Below, piece after piece: positions 35,274 to 42,321 of a DNA stretch of 52,970 nucleotides (positions are counted from its first letter, which is position 1; every line of letters starts with the position of its first letter). The DNA is from Acidobacteria bacterium 13_2_20CM_2_57_6 (GTDB lineage: Bacteria > Acidobacteriota > Terriglobia > Acidiferrales > UBA7541), in NCBI GenBank assembly GCA_001917435.1, contig MNEA01000155.1:1-52970 (forward strand), read 5' to 3'. Position numbers and translations under genes: made by a program. The notes beneath the pieces were generated by a model. The model had not been told where the DNA came from and searched no databases. It was given only the letters and a program-made list of their open reading frames with translations.

Positions 35274-36321
35274 CTAGCTCGTCGCCACGCTTTGTTTTTC
35301 GGGCGTCCCCAGCAGCTCCCGAGCGATGATCATCCTTTGCACTTCGCTGGTGCCCTCGTAGATCGTGATCACGCGCGCGTCGCGGTACATGCGCTCCACA
35401 TCCGTCTCCCGCGAATAGCCCACGGCCCCATGCGCCTGCACCGCTTTAAACACGACGCGGTTCACCATCTCGCTTGCGTAAAGCTTGGCCTTGGAAGCGC
35501 TTGCGCCCGTTTTCGTGGGATGCGCGTCCTTCAACCACGCTGCGTAATGCGTCAGCCCGCGCGCCGCCTCGATCTCCGTCTGCATGTCTGCAATCATCCA
35601 CTGAATGGCCTGAAACTCGCCAATGTTTTTCCCAAACGCCTTACGCTGCTTCGCGTACTTCACGGTTTCTTCCAGCGCCCCTTGCGCCAGCCCAACGGCC
35701 TGCGCGGCAATCCCGATGCGCCCGCCATCCAGCGCGCTCAGGGCTATCTTCAGCCCTTGCCCTTCTTCGCCCAGGCGATTCTCCACCGGTACCATGCAAT
35801 CGTTCAGCAAAATCTCCACCGACGGCGACGACCGCTGCCCCATTTTGTCCTCATGGCGCCCCACACGGAATCCGGAGAATCCGGGCTCGACCAAAAATGC
35901 GGAAATGCCTTTGCCGCCCGCCGACGGATCGGTTTTCGCAAAGACAATCAGCACGCCTGCGGCGTTTCCATTGGTCACCCAGGTCTTGGTGCCGTTCAGT
36001 TTGTAGCAATCGCCAACGCGGACAGCCCGCGCTTGGATTCCTGCGGCGTCGGAGCCTGCGGCCGGCTCCGTCAGGCAAAACGCGCCGAGCGTTTCTCCGG
36101 TCGCCATGCGCCGCAAATATTTTTGTGTCGAGTCCCGGCCCGCCCCATTCTTCCGGCACCAGCATCCCGCAACAGCCCATTTCGCCAAGTTTCTTGATAG
36201 CCTCCGAAGGAAACTTTTCCGCTTTCTCCCACTCCTTGACGAACGAGCGCACTTCCGCTTCCATGAATTGGCGGACAGTATCGCGAATCAGTTTTTGGTG
36301 ATCGTTAAGCGAAAAATCCAT
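35274..36321 (-). pseudogene. Acyl-CoA dehydrogenase, disrupted by a deletion and frameshift
   Basis: The N-terminal part (MDFSLNDHQKLIRDTVRQF to EEWGGPGLDT) is read in one frame from 36321 to about 36125. The rest (TQKYLRRMATGETLGAF, GTKTWVTNG, the catalytic Glu in YEGTSEVQR, to 35274) continues in another frame. The break at about 36124-36128 joins GLDT to QKYL; in intact enzymes about 40 residues lie between these points, so both a deletion and a frame change have occurred. FAD- and substrate-binding parts after the break are well preserved, which suggests recent loss or a sequence error. An internal ATG at 36188 could give only a truncated protein without the N-terminal helical domain. 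Confidence 0.85.
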
Positions 36322-36574
36322 CGCGTCTGTGGTGGCGCAGGCATTCCTGCCTGTGCGGTTTAGCCTGTACACGCCCGGCCCGGTGGACTCAGCGCAAGAA
36401 GTGTACGCACGATGCTAACACACCAAGTGAGTGAGGACGTAGTGGCTGGCTGAAAGCCTCGGGTACGCCAGTTTCCGGTTACGGCAGCGTTAAGCAGGCA
36501 CTGGGTTTCTCATCTCTTCATTTTGACTGAGCATCATTCTCCCGACTACACCCGCAACTTATGAAATTCCTACG

Positions 36575-36887
36575 ATGAGAGAAAGGCCGACGAATGCCCT
36601 ATTGGCCGTGCTAGCGATTTGCGTGTTGGGGGACCTATTTCCTTGCCGGGGCGCGGTCTAATTTTATGATCACCATGGGGGTGTTCGGGGCACTCGTCCT
36701 CCGAGCACTGTCTGATGATCCGCAGCCCATGGTTCTGACGATGCTAGGTGTCGTTCTGGCCGGACTGGCGCTGGCTCTCAACCACCACATCATCAATTGG
36801 GATTCAGATTGGTGGTTCGTGGTCTCGCTCCTCGTAGCACTCCTCTATGCGCTTTGGAAAAAAATCGTTTATTGGTTCTCCATCTGA
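36575..36887 (+). pseudogene. Small three-helix membrane protein, apparently frameshifted at a G5 run
   Basis: An ATG at 36575 opens MRERPTNALLAVLAICVLG and then leaves frame at a run of five G (about 36629-36633). Reading one G fewer gives a continuous 103-residue protein that goes through TYFLAGARSNF and joins the downstream frame MITMGVFGALVLRAL and HHIINWDSDWWFVVSLLVALLYALWKKIVYWFSI. Three hydrophobic segments result. As it stands, only the 73-residue portion from 36666 could be translated. Family unknown; no strong ribosome-binding site is seen. Confidence 0.45.
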
Positions 36888-37040
36888 ACGCGGATGGATA
36901 ACGCATGCTGCTCAATCTGGCGTAACGCCGCGAAAACAAGCCAAACAGGAATTTGACGCGGCCTAGGCCGCGTTGTGCATTTTGACGGTGGACCATTTTG
37001 ACCCTACCACTGGCAACAAGCCGGCAACAATATCGGAGGG

Positions 37041-37502
37041 ATGGAAATCCATATACGCGAGGCGGGCGTCGAAGACCTGAAACACATTCTGCATCACCGG
37101 CGAGCCATGTTTGAAGAAATGGGATTCCAAGATACTGCCGTGCTCGACGGTGTGGAAAGTTTATCGCGAGAGTATTTCAGTAAAGCTTTACGGATCGGCA
37201 GGTACCGAGGCTGGATCGCCGAAGGTTTGAACGGACAGATCGTGGGCGGCGGCGGAATTGTGATTGCGGATTGGCCAGGCTATCCCGGCGAAAATCATGC
37301 GGAACGAGCTTGGATTCTTAACATGTATACAGAGCCTGGAGCACGGCGCCGCGGAGTGGCGAAACGACTTTTGGAAGCGATGATCGAATGGTGCCGTACA
37401 AAGGGATTCCGCGCGGTTTCACTCCATGCAAGCTCTGCGGGACGGCCTCTGTATGAAACTATGGGTTTCCAGCAAACCAACGAGATGATGCTCAAGCTGT
37501 AA
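37041..37502 (+). CDS. GNAT-family N-acetyltransferase
   Basis: The 153-residue protein has the GNAT fold: an N-terminal IREAGVEDLKHILHHR helix, a strand GWIAEGLNGQIVGGGGIVI, the acetyl-CoA pyrophosphate loop EPGARRRGVAKRLLEAMIEW (about 95-114, with the RRRGVA form of RxxGxA) and the C-terminal ASSAGRPLYETMGFQQTNEM. The acyl acceptor is unknown. A GGAGGG site precedes the ATG. It is intact although flanked on both sides by damaged genes, and its 3' end faces the convergent HNH gene. Confidence 0.92.
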   Translation: MEIHIREAGVEDLKHILHHRRAMFEEMGFQDTAVLDGVESLSREYFSKALRIGRYRGWIAEGLNGQIVGGGGIVIADWPGYPGENHAERAWILNMYTEPGARRRGVAKRLLEAMIEWCRTKGFRAVSLHASSAGRPLYETMGFQQTNEMMLKL

Positions 37503-37527
37503 TGAACCGCATACGCGGCAGATTCCC

Positions 37528-38252
37528 CTAGGGGCTTGCAGGGAGGAGTGGCGGTCGGCCCATGCGGCGGGGATTGGCAATGGGGGCGATCGCAGGACGG
37601 AGCTTGCCAGAGGCGAGGTCGTCGAGGGCGCGGAGGTGGTCGGTGAGTTCGGCGCGGTCAAGCGGCGCTGGCGGTAGAGCCAGCGGAGAAAATCCTCGGC
37701 GAAGTGGTCTCCTTTCAGAGAATTGCACTCGAGACAACACGAGACGAGGTTGCGGTAGGAAATGCGCCCCAACTGAACGCGGGGGACGACATGGTCGAGG
37801 GTCTGGAGGCCAGGAGTAAGGCGGCGCAGACAGTAGAAGCATGGGCCTCGATCGCGCGAGTGGATGGCCATGCGCAGAGCCCTGGTTTTCATGAAATCGG
37901 TGTCCTCCAGGCTGGCAGCGAGGAGCAGAGGGGCAGGGGCGCGCGCTGCTCGAACCTCCTTGGGCAAGTGCACCTCGACCACGTGACCGGATTTGGTGCG
38001 CGCGACCAAACGCAAAACGCCGTAGTCCGCGAGACGGCGCACCGCGTTGCGCACTGGATTAGTTGAGAGGCGGGCGGCACGTGCGAGCCAGGCAATGGAG
38101 AAGCGAATCCGGGCTCTACCTTCGAGACGAGTGTGGCGCAGGAGATGCGAATAGACGGCGCGGTCAATGACGGAGAGGCACAGCCGCGGGACGAGCAGGT
38201 CTTTCAATTGTTTCCAGCACACATCGGAAGGTATTGCGACGGACGATAACAT
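37528..38252 (-). pseudogene. HNH endonuclease with winged-helix N-terminus, frameshifted near the 3' end
   Basis: From the ATG at 38252 the protein shows a winged-helix-like region (VYSHLLRHTRLEG, then WLARAARLSTNPVRNAVRRLADYGVLRL) and an HNH zinc-finger nuclease domain with CFYCLRRLTPG, LDHVVPR, and CCLECNSLKGDHFAEDFLRWLY. After QRRLTA (about 37650-37656) the frame runs into low-complexity sequence up to 37419, inside the GNAT gene. Shifting the frame gives a natural ending (AELTDHLRALDDLASGKLRP to PLLPASP, stop at 37528). The lesion fits loss of one G. The nuclease domain itself is intact, so a protein with an aberrant tail might still be active. Confidence 0.75.
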
Positions 38253-38289
38253 TTTTGCGCGGCGCACAACGAATTTGAGGATTAGTAGT

Positions 38290-38331
38290 ACAGAGGCCAC
38301 AGAGTCCACAGAGATCACGGAGAAGAAAGCG
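38290..38331 (+). repeat. CACAGAG-type repeat, inverse orientation of the CTCTGCG family
   Basis: Contains ACAGAGGCCACAGAG, TCCACAGAG and ATCACGGAGAAG. Read on the opposite strand these become CTCTGTGG units, similar to copies 3 and 5 in the housekeeping cluster. Confidence 0.5.
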
Positions 38332-38367
38332 GAAACCGTCAGACGCGACAGATTCACTCTCGTTGTG

Positions 38368-38389
38368 GGGGCGCGCTTTAGCGCGTCCC
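38368..38389. repeat. Hairpin GGGGCGCGCT-TT-AGCGCGTCCC
   Basis: A 10-pair stem (one G-T pair) with a two-base loop stands in the gap upstream of the HNH gene, 18 bases from a second hairpin. No T-tract follows. Confidence 0.55.
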
Positions 38390-38406
38390 GGCCCTAGCTA
38401 TGTGGA

Positions 38407-38432
38407 GTGGGGCACGATATATCCTGCCCCAC
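38407..38432. repeat. Hairpin GTGGGGCA...TGCCCCAC
   Basis: An 8-base stem extends through a C-C mismatch to GA/TC around TATA. It resembles the palindrome at 30985-31008 in layout (G-run, GAT core, C-run). Confidence 0.5.
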
Positions 38433-38641
38433 AGGCGGGACTAACTGCCTCGCATATTCTTGGGATAAAGCACTACTGAAGGAGAGCCCGAGACAAGCCT
38501 ACCGGAAAAGAAAAAGGGCAAGCTGCGTGACTGCAACCTACCCAAGAACTATCATACCAGATCGGAAGCCTTTTGCAAGAACTATTTTTCTTGCAACGCG
38601 GAACCTAGGTCGGGGGACTCTTTCTTCCGGGGCCACAGGAC

Positions 38642-39400
38642 TCAACGGGGCGCCTGTTCCGCTCGATGCCGAATGGCACGCAACCACATCACGCGGATCA
38701 GCGCACTCCCGGGATAGATTGTCCGCCAATACGCGGCAAATTTCCTTTTCGTCGAAGCATCGGTCGCATAGATACGCGTCTCTGTAGTCAAAACGATTTC
38801 GCCGTTCGTTGCATCCTCCACGCGAAAATTAATGGCTGCAAGCGCGAAGCCTGGTGTGTGGAGCGCTTTGAAATCTTCCGGAGTAGGATCTTTCTTCAGT
38901 CGCGTTCCTTTGGGAGCAGCCGCGAGCGTGCCCAGTACGATCTCGCGGTCTGGCTCTTCCGCCAGTTTCATGAATCCTGAGCGTGTCGCGACAGCCAAGA
39001 TCGGCTCATGACGTGGCAGGTTCAGAATACTGTCCGGCCCAGGCCGCCCAAATCGCCTGATCCACGTGAGCGTGCGGAATAATGTAATCTCATTCGCAGT
39101 CACATCCTGAATCGCGGCGAAAACGCGCTCGCGCGTCGTTTTAATCCGGACTCTATGAAATTCCGCGAATTGATACGCGGGGACAAAGTCGTCAAGCATC
39201 GTTGCCCGCGCTGCAATTTTCTTCTCCGGCGCGGGCAAATTCACACCGACCAAGAAAACGACAACTCCGCACAGGACAACGCCGACGCCGTACGGGCGGC
39301 TTCGGATTCCCAGAAATTTCAATGGACGAACAGCGGAAACACACCCGAGGAACACGGCGGTGAGGGCCGCGTACAAAAGAATCGTGCCAAGCAAATTCAT
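38642..39400 (-). CDS. Membrane-anchored hypothetical protein with SRPBCC-like domain
   Basis: From the ATG at 39400 the protein has 252 residues. Two N-terminal membrane segments (LLGTILLYAALTAVFLGCVS and YGVGVVLCGVVVFLVGVN) are followed by a soluble domain (about 75-250) that begins HRVRIKTTRERVFAAIQDVTANEI and contains INFRVEDATNGEIVLTTETRIYA. This looks like a polyketide-cyclase/SRPBCC-type ligand-binding fold, judged by the opening pattern only. Function is unknown. It follows the LytTR regulator gene by 16 bases; the longer frame (from 39436) would overlap that gene. Confidence 0.75.
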   Translation of the reverse strand: MNLLGTILLYAALTAVFLGCVSAVRPLKFLGIRSRPYGVGVVLCGVVVFLVGVNLPAPEKKIAARATMLDDFVPAYQFAEFHRVRIKTTRERVFAAIQDVTANEITLFRTLTWIRRFGRPGPDSILNLPRHEPILAVATRSGFMKLAEEPDREIVLGTLAAAPKGTRLKKDPTPEDFKALHTPGFALAAINFRVEDATNGEIVLTTETRIYATDASTKRKFAAYWRTIYPGSALIRVMWLRAIRHRAEQAPR

Positions 39401-39416
39401 GAAAGGAATCTTGGCG

Positions 39417-40196
39417 CTACAACTTGAAGAGTTCACGCATACGCTTGACTTGGGAGCGGCCCACGGGAATCTGCGTTTGCTTTTTGTCGTCCATTTTCAG
39501 CATGTAGGTGGCATTGAACCACGGCACAACTTCCTTGATGTGGTGAATGTTCACCAGGAAGGAGCGGTGCGGCTTCCAAAACGATTCGGAATCAAGCGCC
39601 TCGCCCAGTTCCTCGAGCGTGCGGTAATTGGAAGTTCCTTCGGCCTCCCGCGCCATCACCGAAATCATGCCGCCATCAATCGAAGCCCAGATCAAATCCT
39701 CGCCGTCTATCAGCAACAAGCGCTGCTGCGACTTGACCAAAACTTTGACCGGCGGAGATGAATTTTGTTTCGCCGCCCCAAGCTGGCTGACGAGCTGCTC
39801 CAGCCGCTCCGTTGCGGAAGTCTGCGTCTCCAGCATCTTGCGCGCCCGCGCAATGGCCTTGGCGATGCGCGCCTTGTCGAACGGCTTCAAGACGTAGTCC
39901 ACGGCGTTTACGTCAAACGCCTGTACGGCGTACTGGTCAAACGCCGTGGCAAATACGACGTGGGGCATTTTCATCTTGCGTTCGACGATCTTTTTCAGCA
40001 CACCAAACCCGTCCAGTCCCGGCATTTTTACGTCCAGAAATACCAGATCGGGCGTGTGTTCTTTGATCAGGGAAACGGCTTCCACGCCGTTCTTTCCCTG
40101 CCCGATTACATTGATTTCAGGGAAGCCTTTCAGAAGGAACGCGAGCTCGTCGCGCGCGGGCTTTTCGTCATCCACGATGATGGTGTTGATCGACAT
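39417..40196 (-). CDS. LytTR-family response regulator
   Basis: The 259-residue protein has a receiver domain (INTIIVDDEKPARDELAFLL, phospho-acceptor Asp in LVFLDVKMPGLDG near 55, VFATAFDQYAVQAF, and the conserved Lys in YVLKPFD) and a C-terminal LytTR DNA-binding domain (VLVKSQQRLLLIDGEDLIWA to FWKPHRSFLVNIHHIKEVVPW). Such regulators bind imperfect direct repeats in promoters. No sensor kinase is adjacent; the only one in the window, 5 kb away, has its own LytTR partner. The start at 40196 is where the receiver homology begins; the upstream open frame is antisense to the Nudix leader. Confidence 0.93.
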   Translation of the reverse strand: MSINTIIVDDEKPARDELAFLLKGFPEINVIGQGKNGVEAVSLIKEHTPDLVFLDVKMPGLDGFGVLKKIVERKMKMPHVVFATAFDQYAVQAFDVNAVDYVLKPFDKARIAKAIARARKMLETQTSATERLEQLVSQLGAAKQNSSPPVKVLVKSQQRLLLIDGEDLIWASIDGGMISVMAREAEGTSNYRTLEELGEALDSESFWKPHRSFLVNIHHIKEVVPWFNATYMLKMDDKKQTQIPVGRSQVKRMRELFKL

Positions 40197-40389
40197 TTTC
40201 TCTGCTTCTCTGGATGCTTCTATGGACGGGCGGGCCTGCCTCGCCGTCATCCATCGGGCATTCGAAGCTAAAACCGAGTATAGGCGCACCGTGTCTCCAC
40301 AGGCAAACCGCGGCTGCGCATGGCCTGGCGTGGAGAATTTCCCTTTTCCCGGTATCATGGGCCAGGAAACGGAACAGGAAAAAACAAAA

Positions 40390-40971
40390 ATGAAAAACCT
40401 TTCAGCTTCTCCGCGCCCGAAGAAGGCCATCGTCCTCAGCAGCTCCATGATTTATAACGGCCCGGTTTTCGGGATTCGCCGCGACGAGATCATTGAGCCG
40501 AGCGGCGTCCGCGCGGTTCGCGAAATGATCACGCACCCGGGATCCGTGGTCGTGCTTCCAGTGCTGCCGGACGGGCGAATTGTGCTGATCCGGCAGTATC
40601 GCTACGCCGCCAAACAATTCCTTTGGGAGTTGGTTGCCGGACGAATCGACGCGGGCGAAAATCCCCACAAAGCAGCGGCGCGCGAACTAATCGAGGAAAC
40701 GGGTTATCGCGCAAAGCGCTTTCGCATTTTTCTGGACGTTTTCCCGACGCCAGGCTTCCTGGAAGAACGCATGTTCCTCCTTCTGGCCGAGGGCCTGACG
40801 GCCGGCGAAGCGCGGCCTGAAGAAGACGAGAAAATATTCTCCCGCGCCTATAACCGCAAGCAATTGGAGGAGATGATCGGCGGCGGGAAACTTAGAGACG
40901 CCAAATCCGTCGCGGGCATTCTCTACTACTTCCGGTTTCTGGCACCGCAGAGCCGCCTTAAGAAGCTTTAA
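40390..40971 (+). CDS. Nudix hydrolase (ADP-ribose pyrophosphatase-like)
   Basis: The 193-residue protein has the full Nudix box GX5EX7REUXEEXGU, visible as GRIDAGE, then AARELIEETGY (about 82-102). Upstream is the ADPRase-like strand PVFGIRRDEII, and PGSVVVLPVLPDGRIVLIRQYRY; downstream are PTPGFLEERMFLLLAEGL and the acidic PEEDEKIF. By this pattern it probably hydrolyses ADP-ribose or another nucleoside-diphosphate sugar to AMP and sugar phosphate in the cytosol. The ATG at 40390 follows an AGGA site at long spacing; an upstream ATG at 40357 is possible. It diverges from the LytTR gene. Confidence 0.9.
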   Translation: MKNLSASPRPKKAIVLSSSMIYNGPVFGIRRDEIIEPSGVRAVREMITHPGSVVVLPVLPDGRIVLIRQYRYAAKQFLWELVAGRIDAGENPHKAAARELIEETGYRAKRFRIFLDVFPTPGFLEERMFLLLAEGLTAGEARPEEDEKIFSRAYNRKQLEEMIGGGKLRDAKSVAGILYYFRFLAPQSRLKKL

Positions 40972-41046
40972 GAAGTGGACGCGCTTAAACCGATTTTATA
41001 GCGGCCATAGGGCTGCTTATTTTCGGCCGAGGCGACGATTGTCCTA

Positions 41047-41074
41047 TTGACTGGGCATCCGATTCTGATAGACT
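41047..41074 (+). promoter_or_regulatory. Predicted sigma70-type promoter of the cold-shock gene
   Basis: TTGACT (41047-41052) and TAGACT (41069-41074) are spaced 16 bases. The transcript would begin near 41081, giving a leader of about 90 bases before the cold-shock gene, in keeping with the long structured leaders of csp mRNAs. Confidence 0.4.
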
Positions 41075-41169
41075 CCGCGCAATTCATATCTTTAACAGCG
41101 TTAGGGTTATTATTCCACCGGCGCTGCGGAGCTAAATCTTCGAGTCCCCGCTCAGGAGGGTAATCGAAA

Positions 41170-41373
41170 GTGCAAGGAACTGTGAAGTGGTTTAATAATT
41201 CGAAGGGATACGGCTTCATCGGGCGCGATGACGGCCCAGACGTTTTCGTGCATTATTCCGCGATCACCGGCGACGGTTATCGCACCTTGCAAGAAGGAGA
41301 CATGGTCGACTTCGAGATTGTGCAGGGGCCGAAGGGCCCGCAAGCTGCCAACGTGGCTAAGGCTGCGGGATGA
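41170..41373 (+). CDS. Cold-shock protein (CspA family)
   Basis: The 67-residue OB-fold protein has the RNP1 and RNP2 nucleic-acid-binding motifs KGYGFIGR (about 12-19; usual form KGFGFI) and VFVHYSAI (about 25-32), and it begins [13 protein letters not shown]. It binds single-stranded RNA and DNA as an RNA chaperone. The initiation codon is GTG at 41170, with an AGGAGGG site upstream. It has its own promoter and a strong terminator, so it is a single-gene unit. Confidence 0.95.
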   Translation: MQGTVKWFNNSKGYGFIGRDDGPDVFVHYSAITGDGYRTLQEGDMVDFEIVQGPKGPQAANVAKAAG

Positions 41374-41391
41374 GGAAGTAGGCAATTATTC

Positions 41392-41429
41392 GGCCGGCAG
41401 GGAGCGCCCCCCTGCCGGTCTTTTTTATT
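41392..41429 (+). terminator. Rho-independent terminator of the cold-shock gene
   Basis: CCGGCAGGG (41394-41402) pairs with CCCTGCCGG (41410-41418) around a 7-base loop, followed by six T (41421-41426) and ATTT. It stands 20 bases after the cold-shock stop codon. Its T-tract also provides the TAA stop of the minus-strand exported-protein frame. Confidence 0.9.
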
Positions 41430-41634
41430 TAGAAACGGGATTTTCCTCGGTAACCGTGGCGAAAGTCCCGGCATGCTTCTTCATGCCAGCCTCAATCAGC
41501 TCGATTTTTTCACCGGAGTGAAGACCGTATAGCGCTTTCCAATCGCCCTTCTTGTCCTGAGCACACAACGAGCACGGAATCAGAAACAGAAGACACGTCT
41601 TCGCAGCCGACGTCAACACGAAGCTCTTCGCCAT
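41425..41634 (-). CDS. Small exported protein, probably an N-terminal fragment
   Basis: From the ATG at 41634 this is a 69-residue product with a good signal peptide (SFVLTSAAKTCLLFLIPCSLCAQ), followed by WKALYGLHSGEKIELIEAG and KKHAGTFATVTEENPVSK. The mature part resembles the start of a group of exported acidobacterial proteins (LxxGxKIxV, then HSGTFVSV) that are normally longer; I base this on memory. The stop falls in the T-tract of the convergent cold-shock terminator, which suggests the gene's 3' part is missing. It may still be expressed as a small periplasmic protein. Confidence 0.45.
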   Translation of the reverse strand: MAKSFVLTSAAKTCLLFLIPCSLCAQDKKGDWKALYGLHSGEKIELIEAGMKKHAGTFATVTEENPVSK

Positions 41635-41945
41635 CGCGAATCCGGAGAAAAAGGCAAACGGCACGCGCCAGGCGACGAAAATGGGATGAAAGACAGGACT
41701 GGCGCACTCCCCACGGCTTGCGAGCTGGCCACGAAACGCTGCTTCGGCTTATCCCAGCGCAAGGAAAGCAGAATTTCCTGGCCCTCAGCGGCGGTTCCCA
41801 GAGAGGTTTTTCCGATGAATTGCCCATCGGCCTGAAGATGAACCGATACCAGGAACTCCTTCGAGCCGGGTGCTCTCTCAAGCATCAAGAAGGCTTGTAC
41901 TTCCAAGCCACGACGTGCTTCCTTAAGTTTCAACGAGGTTTCCTT
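41613..41945 (-). pseudogene. Possible fragment of a beta-rich protein without a start
   Basis: An open frame reads SLKLKEARRGLEVQAFLMLE, then EFLVSVHLQADGQFIGKTSLG and EILLSLRWDKPKQRFVAS. Alternating polar and hydrophobic residues look like genuine coding sequence of a beta-sandwich. No ATG with a ribosome-binding site is seen at its start and a TGA precedes it by five codons. The end (after VLSFIPFSS) overlaps the next frame in an unlikely way. I read it as a remnant, with low confidence, and do not assign a family. Confidence 0.3.
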
Positions 41946-42321
41946 TCAGGCTCAACGGAATGCAGATCCGCTTCACCGTGAGCCTTTGTATGTTTTGTGC
42001 CTGGACCTGACGCTGGGTGCAGCGTACGGAGCATTCTTAGGCTGAACAAGCGACAAGGAGCGACAACTGCCATGGATGCGACAAGTGTCGTGCTTTGACG
42101 TGGGTGGAGAGTCGGATCACGGGTCAGGCGTCTGGGCTAGCCGAAATTCAGCGCGCTATCGTAATGTAAATACATGACTTAGGCAAAGTGTTGCTAAATT
42201 TCGGCAGGCAAACTTCGGTCCGCCAGAACTCTTCGACAGAACCGGGGTGCGAACCTTTTTGCCGTTGATTTCCCGCCGACGGTGAACTGCTGGCGGTGAA
42301 TGGCACTATAATCTTCCGATC
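41946..42321. other. Intergenic region upstream of polX with a leaderless-type promoter
   Basis: No gene is supported. A consensus -10 hexamer TATAAT (42307-42312) lies only 9 bases before the polX ATG, with no matching ribosome-binding site, so transcription would start within a few bases of the start codon. A -35 element is not clear (GTGAAC at 42282 is one weak candidate). The rest of the stretch shows nothing I can name. Confidence 0.4.

Larger units (their letters stand above)
38253..38641. other. Repeat-bearing intergenic region upstream of the HNH gene
   Basis: No gene is supported in these 389 bases. They contain a CACAGAG-type repeat (38290-38331), a 10-base hairpin (38368-38389) and a second hairpin (38407-38432). 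The remaining part, to 38641, shows no coding signal; a plus-strand frame across it continues antisense into the next gene and is a shadow. Confidence 0.45.

Noticed and set aside
35130..38400. Genomic island or prophage around the damaged genes
   Set aside because: No integrase, transposase, phage gene or attachment-site duplication was seen; the HNH gene alone is not sufficient.
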